Source: Curtobacterium luteum
Lineage (GTDB): Bacteria > Actinomycetota > Actinomycetes > Actinomycetales > Microbacteriaceae
Assembly (NCBI RefSeq): GCF_014646995.1
Contig: NZ_BMOI01000001.1
Span: forward strand, 672,432-736,431
Length of the DNA: 64,000 bases
Direction of reading: 5' to 3'
A program made the translations under genes and the position numbers. Each line of letters opens with the position of its first letter. Position 1 is the first letter of the stretch. Below, piece by piece: positions 26,488-37,531 of the stretch. The notes beneath the pieces are model-generated. The model had not been told where the DNA came from and ran no database searches. It worked only from the letters and a program-made list of their open reading frames with translations.

Positions 26488-27438
26488 TCAGGCTCCTTCT
26501 GCTTCAGGGGTGGTCCCGGCTGCGGCGCCGGTGGGGTCGGCCGCTGCTGCGGCCGACGCGGACGGTCCCGACGCGGCGGTCGGTTCTGGGTGGTCGGCCG
26601 GTCCGGGGCGTCCGGTCGGTTCGGCCGCCGGCAGGACGGCGAAGTCCCACGGGTCGGTCCGGAGGTCGCTGACGGTCACGCGGACCCCGGTGGCGGCGGC
26701 GAGCTCGGCGGCCGCGATGTCGAGCCACAGCCACTCGGTCGCCCAGTGCGAGGTGTCGATGAGCGCTGGCCCGCGTCCGAGCATCGCCTGCTCGCGGAAC
26801 TCGGACGCCGGGTGGTGCCGCAGGTCGCTCGTGACGTAGACGTCGGCCCCGAGCACGGCCGGGTGCCCGAGCAGCGAGTCGCCCGCGCCAGCGCAGAGGG
26901 CGACGGTCCGCACCGGGTCGTCGTACCCGCCGGACACGCGGACGCCGGTGGCGGTGCCGGGCAGCAGGTCGACGAGGGAGCGCGCGAGGGCGCCCAGCGT
27001 CGTGGGCTCGGCGAGCGTGCCCACCCGGCCGATGCCGGTCGCCGGGTCGGCACCGGGCTGGATCGGCCGTTGGTCGACGAGGCCGAGCCGGTCAGCCAGC
27101 ACGGCCGAGGTACCGGTCGTCACGACGTCGGCGTTCGTGTGCGCTGCGAGCAGTCCGGCGCCGCCGCGGACGAGGGTGGCGATGACGCTCCCCTTGTACG
27201 TCGACTCGGCGACCGTCGTGACGCCGCGGAGGAGCAGCGGGTGGTGCGTCAGGAGCAGGTCCGCCCCGAGCCGGACCGTCTCGGAGGCCGTGGCGGGCAC
27301 CGCGTCGACGGCGAGGTGCACGTGGTGCACGTCGGCGTCGGGGTCGCCGGCCACGAGTCCGACCGCGTCCCACGACTCGGATCCCGCGGACGGCCAGAGC
27401 TGCTCGACGACGTCCAGGATCTCGCGGAGCTTCGGCAT
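26488..27438 (-). CDS. Nif3-like dinuclear metal-centre protein
   Basis: 316-aa member of the NIF3/YqfO (GTP cyclohydrolase I type 2 homologue) family, which forms hexamers with two metals per subunit; the substrate is not settled. Metal ligand segments are ADLLLTHHPLLLRG, GAGLLAAHTNADVV and the C-terminal ALIDTSHWATEW. A Pro/Ala-rich tail of about 50 residues follows the domain and is probably disordered. ATG 27438 has TAGACT 6 nt upstream (27445-27450), a near-ideal leaderless promoter. Two-gene operon with the coiled-coil protein. Confidence 0.9.
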   Translation of the reverse strand: MPKLREILDVVEQLWPSAGSESWDAVGLVAGDPDADVHHVHLAVDAVPATASETVRLGADLLLTHHPLLLRGVTTVAESTYKGSVIATLVRGGAGLLAAHTNADVVTTGTSAVLADRLGLVDQRPIQPGADPATGIGRVGTLAEPTTLGALARSLVDLLPGTATGVRVSGGYDDPVRTVALCAGAGDSLLGHPAVLGADVYVTSDLRHHPASEFREQAMLGRGPALIDTSHWATEWLWLDIAAAELAAATGVRVTVSDLRTDPWDFAVLPAAEPTGRPGPADHPEPTAASGPSASAAAAADPTGAAAGTTPEAEGA

Positions 27439-27515
27439 CCCGTCAGTCTACCGAGCCGACCCCGCGCCCGGAGCGGGCCGACCGGACCGGGCGATCCGGG
27501 CCTCCCGGCGGTCCG

Positions 27516-28592
27516 TCAGGCGCGGCCGAGCGCCCGCAGGATGCGCGCGACGAGTCGCTGCCACCATCCGGGCGCGGGGGCGTCCGTGGTGTCGACCGAC
27601 TCGGCCGGGGAGTCCGCGGGACGCGCGGACTCGGGGAGCACGACGGGGGTGCTCGCGGTGGTCCCGGTGTGCGCGGTCAGCGCGGCCGCGAAGGCGGCCC
27701 GGTCGATGACCGTGGGTCCGGTGGCGGGCTGGACGAGCGGGGTCGGTCGCGCGTTCGCGGACACCGGCGTGACGGCCAGGAGGCCCGGTGCGGGTCGCGC
27801 GGGCTCGTCGCGGTCGGCGACGGGTTCCGGAGCACGCTCCGGGACGACGAGGTCCGCGACCGGTGCGCTCGGCGCGGGCGTCGCGTGCCGCGGCGACGGC
27901 GCCACGGGGGCGGTCGGCGCCACGGGAGCGGTCGATGCGACGGGGACGGGGCTGGTGGCGGCACGACGGGCCGCGGAACGCGCGCGACGGTCGGCCTCGG
28001 CGGCGGCGTCGGCGAGCAGGTCGGCGAACACCGAGCGGGCGAACTCCCGGGCGGCGCGGACCTCGGGGTCGTCGAGCCCGGCGACCGTGGCCTCCCACGC
28101 AGCGAGGCGTGCGAGGTCCTCGTCACGACGGCGGACCTCGTCCTCGAGCAGCACGATCCGTTCGATGGCGGGTCGGCCGGTGGCGGCGTCGACCTCGACG
28201 GCGAGGTCCTCGATCCGGAGCGCGAGGCGCGTCGGCGGCTCGGGGAACGACGGGGTGCAGGCGGCGTGACGCGCGCGGTCGCGGGGGCGGCGGAAGGCGG
28301 AGTCGGCCTGGATTGCGGGCGCGGTCTCGTGCGCGGCGTCGAGTGCAGTCTCGTGCGCGGCGTCGGGCACGGTCTCGTGCGCAGCGGCGGCTCGGTCGGT
28401 GCCGGGAGCCGGATCGGTCGTCGGGGTGGTGTCGGTCGCGGCGTCCGGTCGCTGGACGGGCCCGGTGACCGGCGGGACCACGAGGTCCGCGAGGTACGGG
28501 GCACGCGTCGCCGGGGCGTCACGGAGCCACTCCTCGAGCTCGCGGCCGAAGGGGTCCACGAGGGGGGTGCGTGCGCCGGACTGCGTCTCCAT
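27516..28592 (-). CDS. Hypothetical protein with tandem repeats and coiled coil
   Basis: 358 aa, function not recognised. The N-terminus VDPFGRELEEWLRDAPATRA looks conserved. A low-complexity part follows, with three AHETA(P/L/V)DA repeats (about residues 70-90). A helical segment (about 120-205) has coiled-coil character (ERIVLLEDEVRRRDEDLARL). A long Pro/Ala/Val-rich region precedes the C-terminal amphipathic stretch GWWQRLVARILRALGRA, which could attach to membrane. ATG 28592 is supported by TACTGT 6 nt upstream (28599-28604). Possibly a structural or cell-surface scaffolding protein; that is only a guess. Confidence 0.6.
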   Translation of the reverse strand: METQSGARTPLVDPFGRELEEWLRDAPATRAPYLADLVVPPVTGPVQRPDAATDTTPTTDPAPGTDRAAAAHETVPDAAHETALDAAHETAPAIQADSAFRRPRDRARHAACTPSFPEPPTRLALRIEDLAVEVDAATGRPAIERIVLLEDEVRRRDEDLARLAAWEATVAGLDDPEVRAAREFARSVFADLLADAAAEADRRARSAARRAATSPVPVASTAPVAPTAPVAPSPRHATPAPSAPVADLVVPERAPEPVADRDEPARPAPGLLAVTPVSANARPTPLVQPATGPTVIDRAAFAAALTAHTGTTASTPVVLPESARPADSPAESVDTTDAPAPGWWQRLVARILRALGRA

Positions 28593-28950
28593 GCCCGAAC
28601 AGTAAATATCGGGACGTCACACCGCGGGGAGATCCGCGGAGTGTCGCGAGATCCGCTGCCATATCGCGCCGGACGTGAGCGGCGTGTCGCAGGTCGGGTG
28701 TGCTTGCCCGGCCACGTGTCGGCGTCGTCGTGGCGCCGGGTCGTCGGGCGGCTCGCGTCCGTGCGGCCGGTGCCGGTCGCAGGACGTGCCGTGCGCGCCC
28801 GGAGTTGGTCGCAGGACGTGTCGTGCGCGCCCGGAGTTGGTCGCGCAACGGGTCGGGCGCCGCAGAGCGAGCGGCACGTCGTGCGACCAACACGCCGACC
28901 CGGCAGCGCGCAAGAACGGCGGCACGCAGGGACGGCGGGGTGCGCCGACG
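28593..28950. other. Gene-free gap with tandem and inverted repeats
   Basis: 358 bp between two minus-strand genes. Two 32-bp direct repeats (28775-28806 and 28807-28838) are followed by a partial third and by an inverted arm at 28869-28891. I see no coding signal. Confidence 0.75.
28775..28891. repeat. 32-bp tandem repeat with inverted arm
   Basis: Copies at 28775 and 28807 differ at one base (GACGTGCC versus GACGTGTC). GCACGTCGTGCGACCAAC at 28874-28891 pairs with GTTGGTCGCAGGACGTG from the repeat, allowing a large hairpin. Confidence 0.8.
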
Positions 28951-29547
28951 TCAGGCCGGCCGGACGTCCTCCGCGCCGGCCGACCGGGCCGAGCCGTCGA
29001 TCGTGTCCAGCAGCGCCCGCCCCTCGTGCCACCAGCCGACGCCGGCGGCCACGTTGACGTGCTGCACGGCGCCGATCCGGTGCACCGTCGCGCCGAGCAC
29101 CGTGGCGAACTCGATCGCGCGATCGGCCGAGCAGTACGGGTCGTCATCGCTCACCACGAGGTGGACGTCCTCGACGTGGGACACGCCGGCGGGTGCCGTG
29201 AACCCCCGCGCAGCGTCCGGGAACCCGGGACCGTCGGGGTCCGGCGGCGCGACGAGCAGCGCGCCGGCCACCGGGTGCGTCGACGCCTCCGGGCTGGCCA
29301 GCCATCGCGCTGCCGCGAGGACGCCGAGACTGTGCGCGACGAGCACCGGCGGTTCGTCGGTCGCTTCGACCGCCCGTGTGATCGCCGCCTGCCAGTCGTC
29401 GGGCTCCGGTTCGCCCCACGATGCCGGGAGTATCCGGACGACCCGGCCGTCCTCAGCTTCGCGTGCGGCCTGCCAGCGGGACTGCCAGTGCTCGGGGTCG
29501 GAGTTCCAGATGCCGGGCACGATCACCCACGGTCGCGGTCGCTGCAC
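28951..29547 (-). CDS. RBBP9/YdeN-type alpha/beta hydrolase
   Basis: 198-aa serine hydrolase of the RBBP9 family. It has WVIVPGIWNSDPEHWQSRW at the N-terminus, the nucleophile elbow VLVAHSLGVLAA (Ser73), an acid in LVVSDDDPYC and the final His in GAVQHVNVAAG, so the triad is complete. Substrate unknown; bacterial homologues are esterases. The GTG start is chosen because TACGCT lies 6 nt upstream (29554-29559), consistent with a leaderless mRNA. Single gene, followed by the 28.6-28.95 kb repeat gap. Confidence 0.88.
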   Translation of the reverse strand: MQRPRPWVIVPGIWNSDPEHWQSRWQAAREAEDGRVVRILPASWGEPEPDDWQAAITRAVEATDEPPVLVAHSLGVLAAARWLASPEASTHPVAGALLVAPPDPDGPGFPDAARGFTAPAGVSHVEDVHLVVSDDDPYCSADRAIEFATVLGATVHRIGAVQHVNVAAGVGWWHEGRALLDTIDGSARSAGAEDVRPA

Positions 29548-29607
29548 GAGGGCAGCGTACCCGGAGCCTCGATCCCGTCCGACTGTGTGACGCGCGGGGG
29601 CAGCGGG

Positions 29608-30585
29608 TCAGTTCTGCAGCGTGTCGCGCGGGTACTCGTCGAAGCGTCGCGCGTACGCGGCGGAGAACCGACCGAGGTGCGCGAACCCCCACCGCACGGC
29701 CACGGCGGCGACGGTGGTGTCGCCGGGACGTGCTCGTCGGAGCTCCTCGTGGATGCGGTCGAGCCGGATGCCCCGGAGCATCGCGTTCGGTGCGGTGCCG
29801 ACCTGGCGCTGGAACGCCTGCTGCAACCCGCGGACGCTCAGTCCGACGTGCTCGGCGACGTCGGTCGTCGTGATCGGGGTGTGCGCGAACGCGTGCATGA
29901 ACTCGATGGCGGACCGGACGCGACCGGTCGCCCCCTGCGGGAGCGGCACGTCGGGGGCGAGGACCGTGTGCGGGAAGGTCCGGAGCAGGACCTGGGCGGT
30001 CTGCCGGGTGGTCTCGGCGAGTGCCAGCGGCGTCAACGGCGCCGGCCCGAGGACGATGCGGGCGGCGCGCTGCACGTGGGCGTTCCAGGCGCGGAGGTCC
30101 TCCGTGTCAGGGGTGTGCGCGTGGTCGAACACCAGGGCCCCGGGCTGGGTCCCGTGCACCTCGGCCGCGACCCGCTCGAGGTACTCGCGGTCGATCTGCA
30201 CCAGGCTCTGCCGGAGGTCGGCCAGGTCGAACACGAAGGGCCGCCCGGTGGGGAACATCATGGGCGTGCGGGGCCCGAAGGCGACCTCGTCGCGACCGAC
30301 GTCGACGAGCCCGCCACCCTCGGCGGTCCACATCACCACGTACTCGTCGCGCACCTCGACCTCGCCGGACATCCGGCCGTCGAAGCGGGTCGAACGGAAC
30401 GTCATCGTGTCGTCGCCGACGACCTTGAACCGGAAGCCGAACGTCCGGTCGGTCCGTGTCGCGGAGAACCCCGCGCCGTCGTAGGCCTCTTCGTACAGCC
30501 GCACCGCTTCGTCCGGGTGCGAACCCGCGACGTCGAAAGCCGATCTCGGATCGAGATCGGGCCCTGCGTCACTGGCGGTGCTCAT
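29608..30585 (-). CDS. AraC family transcriptional regulator
   Basis: 325-aa regulator. The N-terminal 200 residues resemble an AraC-type sensory domain (VVMWTAEGGGLVDVGRDEVAFGPRTPMMFPTGRPFVFDL). The C-terminal 105 residues hold the double helix-turn-helix: ITTTDVAEHVGLSVRGLQQAF and VAAVAVRWGFAHLGRFSAAY, the latter being the AraC signature. Ligand and targets are unknown; no operon partner. ATG 30585 is preceded by GACGCT at 7 nt, a weak -10. Confidence 0.88.
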   Translation of the reverse strand: MSTASDAGPDLDPRSAFDVAGSHPDEAVRLYEEAYDGAGFSATRTDRTFGFRFKVVGDDTMTFRSTRFDGRMSGEVEVRDEYVVMWTAEGGGLVDVGRDEVAFGPRTPMMFPTGRPFVFDLADLRQSLVQIDREYLERVAAEVHGTQPGALVFDHAHTPDTEDLRAWNAHVQRAARIVLGPAPLTPLALAETTRQTAQVLLRTFPHTVLAPDVPLPQGATGRVRSAIEFMHAFAHTPITTTDVAEHVGLSVRGLQQAFQRQVGTAPNAMLRGIRLDRIHEELRRARPGDTTVAAVAVRWGFAHLGRFSAAYARRFDEYPRDTLQN

Positions 30586-30756
30586 CAGGCGAAGCGTCGC
30601 ACGGAGACACGGCGATCACGCAATCGGCCGTCGTGGCTTTGCGGGAAACGGCTCGGCGAGTGCGGCCGCCGGACCAGCCGAGCGATGCTCGCCGGGAGAG
30701 CGTCCGCCGCCGACGATGCGGCTGCGGCCACTCGGGCCAGTCGGGCACCCACGCGC

Positions 30757-31173
30757 TCAGTCGTGCCGCGCCCTGTGCAGCGACCAGCGGTTCCGGTCAC
30801 CGACCCGGTCGTAGCGCAGGTCGTCGACCACCATCTGGACGAGCGCGAGCCCGCGGCCGCTCTCCGCCAGGTCGTCGGGCAGCGCCGCGGCACCCGGATC
30901 CACCGATGCCGGGGCCCCGTCGTCGGTCACCACGGCGGCGTACCCCTCGGCGGAGCAGGCGAGGTCGACCTGGCACGCGACGCCCCGGGCACGCCCGGCG
31001 TGCTCGATCACGTTCGAGGCCAGCTCGACGAGCGCCAGTTCGAGCGCCATCCGGTCCTCGGCGGAGACGGAGGGCTCGGCCTGCCACACCCGCGCGAGGA
31101 ACTCGTGCACCGCCGTGACGTCGTCCGGCGGACAGTCCAACTCGACGCGGTGCGCGCCGGTCGCGGTGGTCAC
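30757..31173 (-). CDS. RsbW/SpoIIAB-like anti-sigma factor (HATPase_c)
   Basis: 138-aa GHKL-type ATP-binding protein. It has the N-box ALVELASNVIEHAG, the G1 region AAVVTDDGAP and the G2 region ESGRGLALVQMVVDDLRY. Proteins of this size act as serine kinases/anti-sigma factors that phosphorylate a STAS partner. The GTG at 31173 overlaps the STAS gene stop by four bases (GTGA), so I chose it over the frame's longer upstream extension, which runs through the STAS gene. No sigma factor or PP2C phosphatase lies next to it, so its target is encoded elsewhere. Confidence 0.86.
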   Translation of the reverse strand: MTTATGAHRVELDCPPDDVTAVHEFLARVWQAEPSVSAEDRMALELALVELASNVIEHAGRARGVACQVDLACSAEGYAAVVTDDGAPASVDPGAAALPDDLAESGRGLALVQMVVDDLRYDRVGDRNRWSLHRARHD

Positions 31174-31508
31174 AGCCAGTCGGACACCGCGGCGTCCCCG
31201 TCCGGGTACGTCCGCAGGATCTTGTCGATGTTGCTCAGCTTGAGGACCATCTGCACCTGGTCCGAGGGCGCCGCGATGCGGAGGTCTCCCCCGGCCTGCC
31301 GTGCCGTCTTCAGCGACCCCACCAGGACGCCGAGGCCCGAGGAGTCCATGAAGTCGACGCCCGACAGCTCGATCGCGAGGTGCGATCGTCCGCCGCCGAC
31401 GACCTCGGCGACCCGCTCGCGGAAGACGGGTGCGGAGACCATGTTGAGCCGACCACTGCACTCCAGGACGGCCGTGTCTGCTGATGCCTCGTGTACGACG
31501 ATGTCCAT
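31170..31508 (-). CDS. STAS-domain anti-anti-sigma factor
   Basis: 112-aa RsbV/SpoIIAA-type protein. It has VLECSGRLNMVSAPVFRERV, then ELSGVDFMDSSGLGVLVGSL, where the Ser of DSSGLG is the usual phosphorylation site. First gene of a two-gene partner-switch operon with the RsbW-like gene. RBS AAGGGGAG lies about 10 nt before the ATG, so unlike many neighbours it has a leader. Confidence 0.9.
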   Translation of the reverse strand: MDIVVHEASADTAVLECSGRLNMVSAPVFRERVAEVVGGGRSHLAIELSGVDFMDSSGLGVLVGSLKTARQAGGDLRIAAPSDQVQMVLKLSNIDKILRTYPDGDAAVSDWL

Positions 31509-31566
31509 CCGGTGCGCTCCCCTTCGGTTCGTGCTCGCAACCTACCGGGTCGAACCTACCGGCCCG

Positions 31567-32793
31567 TCAGGCTCGCGCGCCCACACCGGCGCGGCGCGTG
31601 GCGACGAGTTGCACGACGACGGCCGCCGCCATGAGGGTCGCCATGACCGAACCCATCGCGAGCGCGGTCCCGCCGAGAGCACCGGCGAGGGGCGTGCCGA
31701 GCCCGCCCAGTCCGAACGTCAGCCCGCCCTGGAGCGCGGCCGCGGTACCGGGGTGCGCCGCCCCGACGTGCTGCGTCCGGGTCATGGCCGCGGGCAGGAC
31801 GAAGCCCCACGCCGCGGTGACGACCGCCAGCGAGCACCACACCGGGACGGACCCGAGTCCGAGGACCGCGGACGTGAGCACCCCGAGCGCGCCGAGCGTC
31901 CCGACGGCGAGGCCGAACGCGAGCAACGCGTCCTCGGAGAACCGGCCGACGACACGGCGGAACACCAGCGTCGTGACGATCATCATCGAGGCGTTGGTGG
32001 CGAAGACGAGCGTGTACAGCCCCTCCGAGAAGCCGTACTGCGTCTGGAACACGAACGAGCTCGTCGCGATGTAGGCGAAGAAACCGATCGTCGACAGCAC
32101 GCCGGTGAGCACGTACGCACGGAACCGGCCGATCGCCGTCAACTCCCGGATCCGCGCCCAGTTCGCCGCGAGGCCGACCCCACCGCGGCGCTCGGCGGGC
32201 AGGGTCTCGTGGAACCCGGCCACGACGAGCACGAAGAAGACCGCACCGAGCAGTGCGAGCACGACGAACATCACCCGCCAGCTCGCGACGGTGAGCACGG
32301 CTCCCCCGGCCAGCGGCGCGACGACCGGCCCGATCGCGTTGATCGCCGCGAGGGTGCCGAACACCTTCGCCGTCCGCGGTCCGTCGGTGACGTCGGACAC
32401 CATCGCGCGCCCGGCCACGGCCCCGGCGGCGCCGGCGAGCCCCTGGAAGACCCGGGCGACGACGAGCGTCACGACGTCCGGCGCGAGGGCACAGCCGACC
32501 GAGGCGACCGCGAACACGGCCGTCCCCAGCAGGAGCATCGGTCGCCGCCCGACCCCGTCGCTCACCGGACCGGCCAGGAGCTGCCCGACCGCGAACGCCA
32601 CGAGGAAGGCCGTGAGTGACAGCTGCACCGCGCTCGGGGTGGTCGCGAGGTCACGCGCGATCGCGGGCAGCGCCGGGATGTACATGTCCGTCGCGAACGG
32701 CGAGACGCCGACGATGAGCGCGAGCGGCACGATCGGGGGCAGGCCGGTTCGCGGGGTGGTCCTGGTCCGGTTCCGGGTGCGCTCCGTCGTCAC
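31567..32793 (-). CDS. Bcr/CflA-type MFS drug exporter
   Basis: About 408-aa 12-helix MFS protein. The DHA1 Bcr/CflA pattern is clear: FATDMYIPALPAIARDL after helix 1, GPVSDGVGRRPMLLLG in the 2-3 loop, and RVFQGLAGAAGAVAGRAMVSD in helices 4-5. Homologues export chloramphenicol, bicyclomycin or sulfonamides; the substrate here is not known. A GTG at 32802 is in frame but lies inside the TACCGT box (32801-32806). The second GTG at 32793, 7 nt from the box, fits the window's leaderless pattern and was chosen. Confidence 0.9.
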   Translation of the reverse strand: MTTERTRNRTRTTPRTGLPPIVPLALIVGVSPFATDMYIPALPAIARDLATTPSAVQLSLTAFLVAFAVGQLLAGPVSDGVGRRPMLLLGTAVFAVASVGCALAPDVVTLVVARVFQGLAGAAGAVAGRAMVSDVTDGPRTAKVFGTLAAINAIGPVVAPLAGGAVLTVASWRVMFVVLALLGAVFFVLVVAGFHETLPAERRGGVGLAANWARIRELTAIGRFRAYVLTGVLSTIGFFAYIATSSFVFQTQYGFSEGLYTLVFATNASMMIVTTLVFRRVVGRFSEDALLAFGLAVGTLGALGVLTSAVLGLGSVPVWCSLAVVTAAWGFVLPAAMTRTQHVGAAHPGTAAALQGGLTFGLGGLGTPLAGALGGTALAMGSVMATLMAAAVVVQLVATRRAGVGARA

Positions 32794-32858
32794 GGCGCCC
32801 ACGGTACGCCGCGTCGAATCGATTCGACAAGGGGCAGCGTCAACGGTGGCGAGCGCTG

Positions 32859-32900
32859 GAACGACGCGGCCGTCGTCGTGCGACAGCGGCGGTGTCGTTC
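32859..32900. repeat. Dispersed 42-bp repeat, copy A
   Basis: Begins GAACGACGCGGCCGTCGTCG and ends GTGTCGTTC. Matches 44344-44385 at 37 of 42 positions. Its ends form a short inverted repeat. Confidence 0.8.
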
Positions 32901-33009
32901 CGCACCGGCCGGGACCCGCGGACGACGCGACCCCGGGACGACGGAACGCGCGTCGTCCGACGGGTGTGCCGTCGCGACGCGCGCGTTCCGTGTGCCGGGC
33001 GGGGCCCGA

Positions 33010-35667
<2,658 letters not shown>

Positions 35668-35826
35668 GTCGTCCTTTCCGGGTCGGCCGGGGTCCCGCCC
35701 CGGTATCCCAGCAGCGTACTGGCCCGTCGGCACGGGTGACGACAACCGTCCGGACGGAGCAGCACCGGGCCCACGGCACGCGACGGGAGCACCCCAGCGT
35801 CCGGTGTGTGCCGCGACCCCGGCGGG

Positions 35827-36495
35827 TCAGTGGTGGACGGCGGAGGCCGACGGCACCCGGAGGGCTTCGAGCTCCGCGAGCAGCCGACGGTCCAGCGCGT
35901 GTGCGAGCTCCACCTCCGCGATGACCCGCTCCTGCTCGTCGGCGTCCCACGGAGCCCGGTCGAGCTGCTCGCGGTAGGTGTCCTCGAACGCGGCCGGGTC
36001 GGCCACCTGCTCGCAGATCCAGAAGAGCACGCCGTTCGTCTCGAAGCCGAACCGGTCGCTCAGCACGGTACCGATCGCCCGGCCGCCGGACAGGTCTCCG
36101 AGGTACCGCGTGTAGTGGTGCGCCACGAAGCCGCCGGGCCAGGTCGCGGCGACCTCGTTCAGCCGTCGGACGTACGCCGTGGTCGCGGGCAGCGGGCACA
36201 CGAGTTCGGACCAGTCCGGCCCGACGAGGTACTCCAGGTCGGCACGGATCGCCGGCATCCGGCTGCGGTGCTGCGTGACGAAGGGCGCGACCACCGGGTG
36301 GTCCGCCATCCGCTCGGCGGCGCGCTCGAGCGCCTCGTACACGAACGCGTACTGTCCGAGGAGGTCGGCGTGGTCCGCGACGTCGCATGTCCCCGCCGCG
36401 AGGTCGCGGAGGAGCCCGTCACCCGTCGAGGAACCGGGCGACCGCCGGGTGCGGCGACGCAGCAGCTCCGAGAACGGCGTCACGGTCGTGTCCAT
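35827..36495 (-). CDS. Heme oxygenase-like protein, proximal His apparently missing
   Basis: 222-aa protein of the biliverdin-producing heme oxygenase family, which frees iron from heme. The distal-helix signature is intact (HHYTRYLGDLSGGRAIG, residues about 126-142) and length is normal. In known enzymes the N-terminal helix carries the proximal heme ligand in a T-x-x-x-H context; here the aligned stretch is RRTRRSPGSSTGDGLL, with Pro or Ser where His belongs. Activity is therefore doubtful, or another residue ligates heme. ATG 36495 follows TAGCCT by 6 nt with no usable RBS, so it is leaderless. An iron box overlaps the promoter. Divergent from the siderophore-interacting protein gene. Confidence 0.85.
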   Translation of the reverse strand: MDTTVTPFSELLRRRTRRSPGSSTGDGLLRDLAAGTCDVADHADLLGQYAFVYEALERAAERMADHPVVAPFVTQHRSRMPAIRADLEYLVGPDWSELVCPLPATTAYVRRLNEVAATWPGGFVAHHYTRYLGDLSGGRAIGTVLSDRFGFETNGVLFWICEQVADPAAFEDTYREQLDRAPWDADEQERVIAEVELAHALDRRLLAELEALRVPSASAVHH

Positions 36496-36513
36496 GAGGT
36501 AAGGCTAACCTCA
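36495..36513. promoter_or_regulatory. DtxR/IdeR-type iron box
   Basis: TGAGGTAAGGCTAACCTCA closely follows the 19-bp consensus TTAGGTTAGGCTAACCTAA, with perfect outer arms TGAGGT/ACCTCA. It covers the -10 of the heme oxygenase gene and sits between the two divergent iron genes, so one repressor could shut both when iron is plentiful. Confidence 0.85.
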
Positions 36514-36529
36514 CCTCCTGGACAGTCAA
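36502..36529 (-). promoter_or_regulatory. Heme oxygenase promoter
   Basis: On the minus strand TTGACT (36524-36529), a 16-bp spacer and TAGCCT (36502-36507) precede the ATG by 6 nt. This is the best complete sigma-70-type promoter I see in the window. Confidence 0.75.
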
Positions 36530-36583
36530 GCGCCACACCGAGGAACCGAGACCTCGCCCCGAACGAGAGGAGACTCGTCCCCG

Positions 36584-37429
36584 ATGAGTCCCAAGCCGAA
36601 CCGCCCGCAGCACGTCTTCGTCGTCGACCACACGGAGCGGCTGACCCCGCACATGGTCCGGGTCCACCTCGGTGGACCGGCCTTCGACGACTTCGTGGGC
36701 GGCGCCGACCCCGAGCGGCTCGCCGCCACGGACCGCTACGTCAAGCTCCTGCTCGCGAAGCCGGGGCTCGGCCTGGAACCGCCGTACGACCTCGACGCAC
36801 TCCGTGCCACGCTCCCGAAGGCGGACCTCCCGGCACGCCGCACGTACACGGTCCGCAAGGTCGACACCGCGACCCGGACGATCGCGATCGACTTCGTCGT
36901 GCACGGCGACGAGGGTCTCGCGGGACCGTGGGCGGCGGGCGCCCGCCCCGGCGACCGGCTCGCGCTGTCCGGCCCCGGCGGCGGCTACGCGCCGTCCACG
37001 GACCCCGCGGTCACCCACGTGCTGCTCGGCGACGACAGCGCCCTGCCCGCCATCGGGTCCGCCCTGGAGGCGCTGCCCGACTCCGCCACGGGCGTCGCCC
37101 TGGTCGAGGTGGCCGGTCCCGCCGACGAGCAGCCCGTCGCGCACCCGACCGGTGTCGACCTGCGGTGGCTGCACCGCGACGCCACCGGCGCCGAGCCGGG
37201 CACGCTGCTGCTGGCGGCGGCGCGCGGTCTGGAGCGTGCCTCCCGGCCGGTGCAGGTCTTCGCGCACGGCGAGCGGAGCGCGGTGAAGGCGATCCGACGG
37301 CTGTTGCAGGACGACTGGGGACTCGAGAAGTCGGAGCTGTCGCTGTCGGCGTACTGGGCGCTGGGGCGTGCCGAGGACCGGTTCCAGGAGGAGAAGCGGG
37401 AGCCGGTGGGGGTGATCTTCGAGGAGTGA
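36584..37429 (+). CDS. Siderophore-interacting protein (FAD ferric reductase)
   Basis: 281-aa cytosolic flavoprotein of the ViuB/SIP family that reduces ferric siderophores to release iron. The FAD-binding domain has DRYVKLLL and ARRTYTVRKVD (the R-x-Y-T-x-R flavin motif). The NAD(P)H-binding C-terminal domain has HVLLGDDSALPAIGSALEAL and VFAHGERSAVKAIRRLL, ending with [28 protein letters not shown] precedes the ATG. It shares the upstream iron box with the divergent heme oxygenase-like gene. Confidence 0.94.
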   Translation: MSPKPNRPQHVFVVDHTERLTPHMVRVHLGGPAFDDFVGGADPERLAATDRYVKLLLAKPGLGLEPPYDLDALRATLPKADLPARRTYTVRKVDTATRTIAIDFVVHGDEGLAGPWAAGARPGDRLALSGPGGGYAPSTDPAVTHVLLGDDSALPAIGSALEALPDSATGVALVEVAGPADEQPVAHPTGVDLRWLHRDATGAEPGTLLLAAARGLERASRPVQVFAHGERSAVKAIRRLLQDDWGLEKSELSLSAYWALGRAEDRFQEEKREPVGVIFEE

Positions 37430-37531
37430 GCGGCGACGACGAGCGGGGAAGCGGCGGGGCGCGCCGTCCCGACGGTGCGGAGAACGGACGGCGCTGGGGG
37501 TCCGCCGACACGTCCCGGGTTGGATGGGGGC

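Noticed and set aside
28675..32619. 1314-codon plus-strand open frame
   Set aside because: It overlaps five recognisable minus-strand genes and has shadow composition (Arg, Gly, His, Asp) with no domain.
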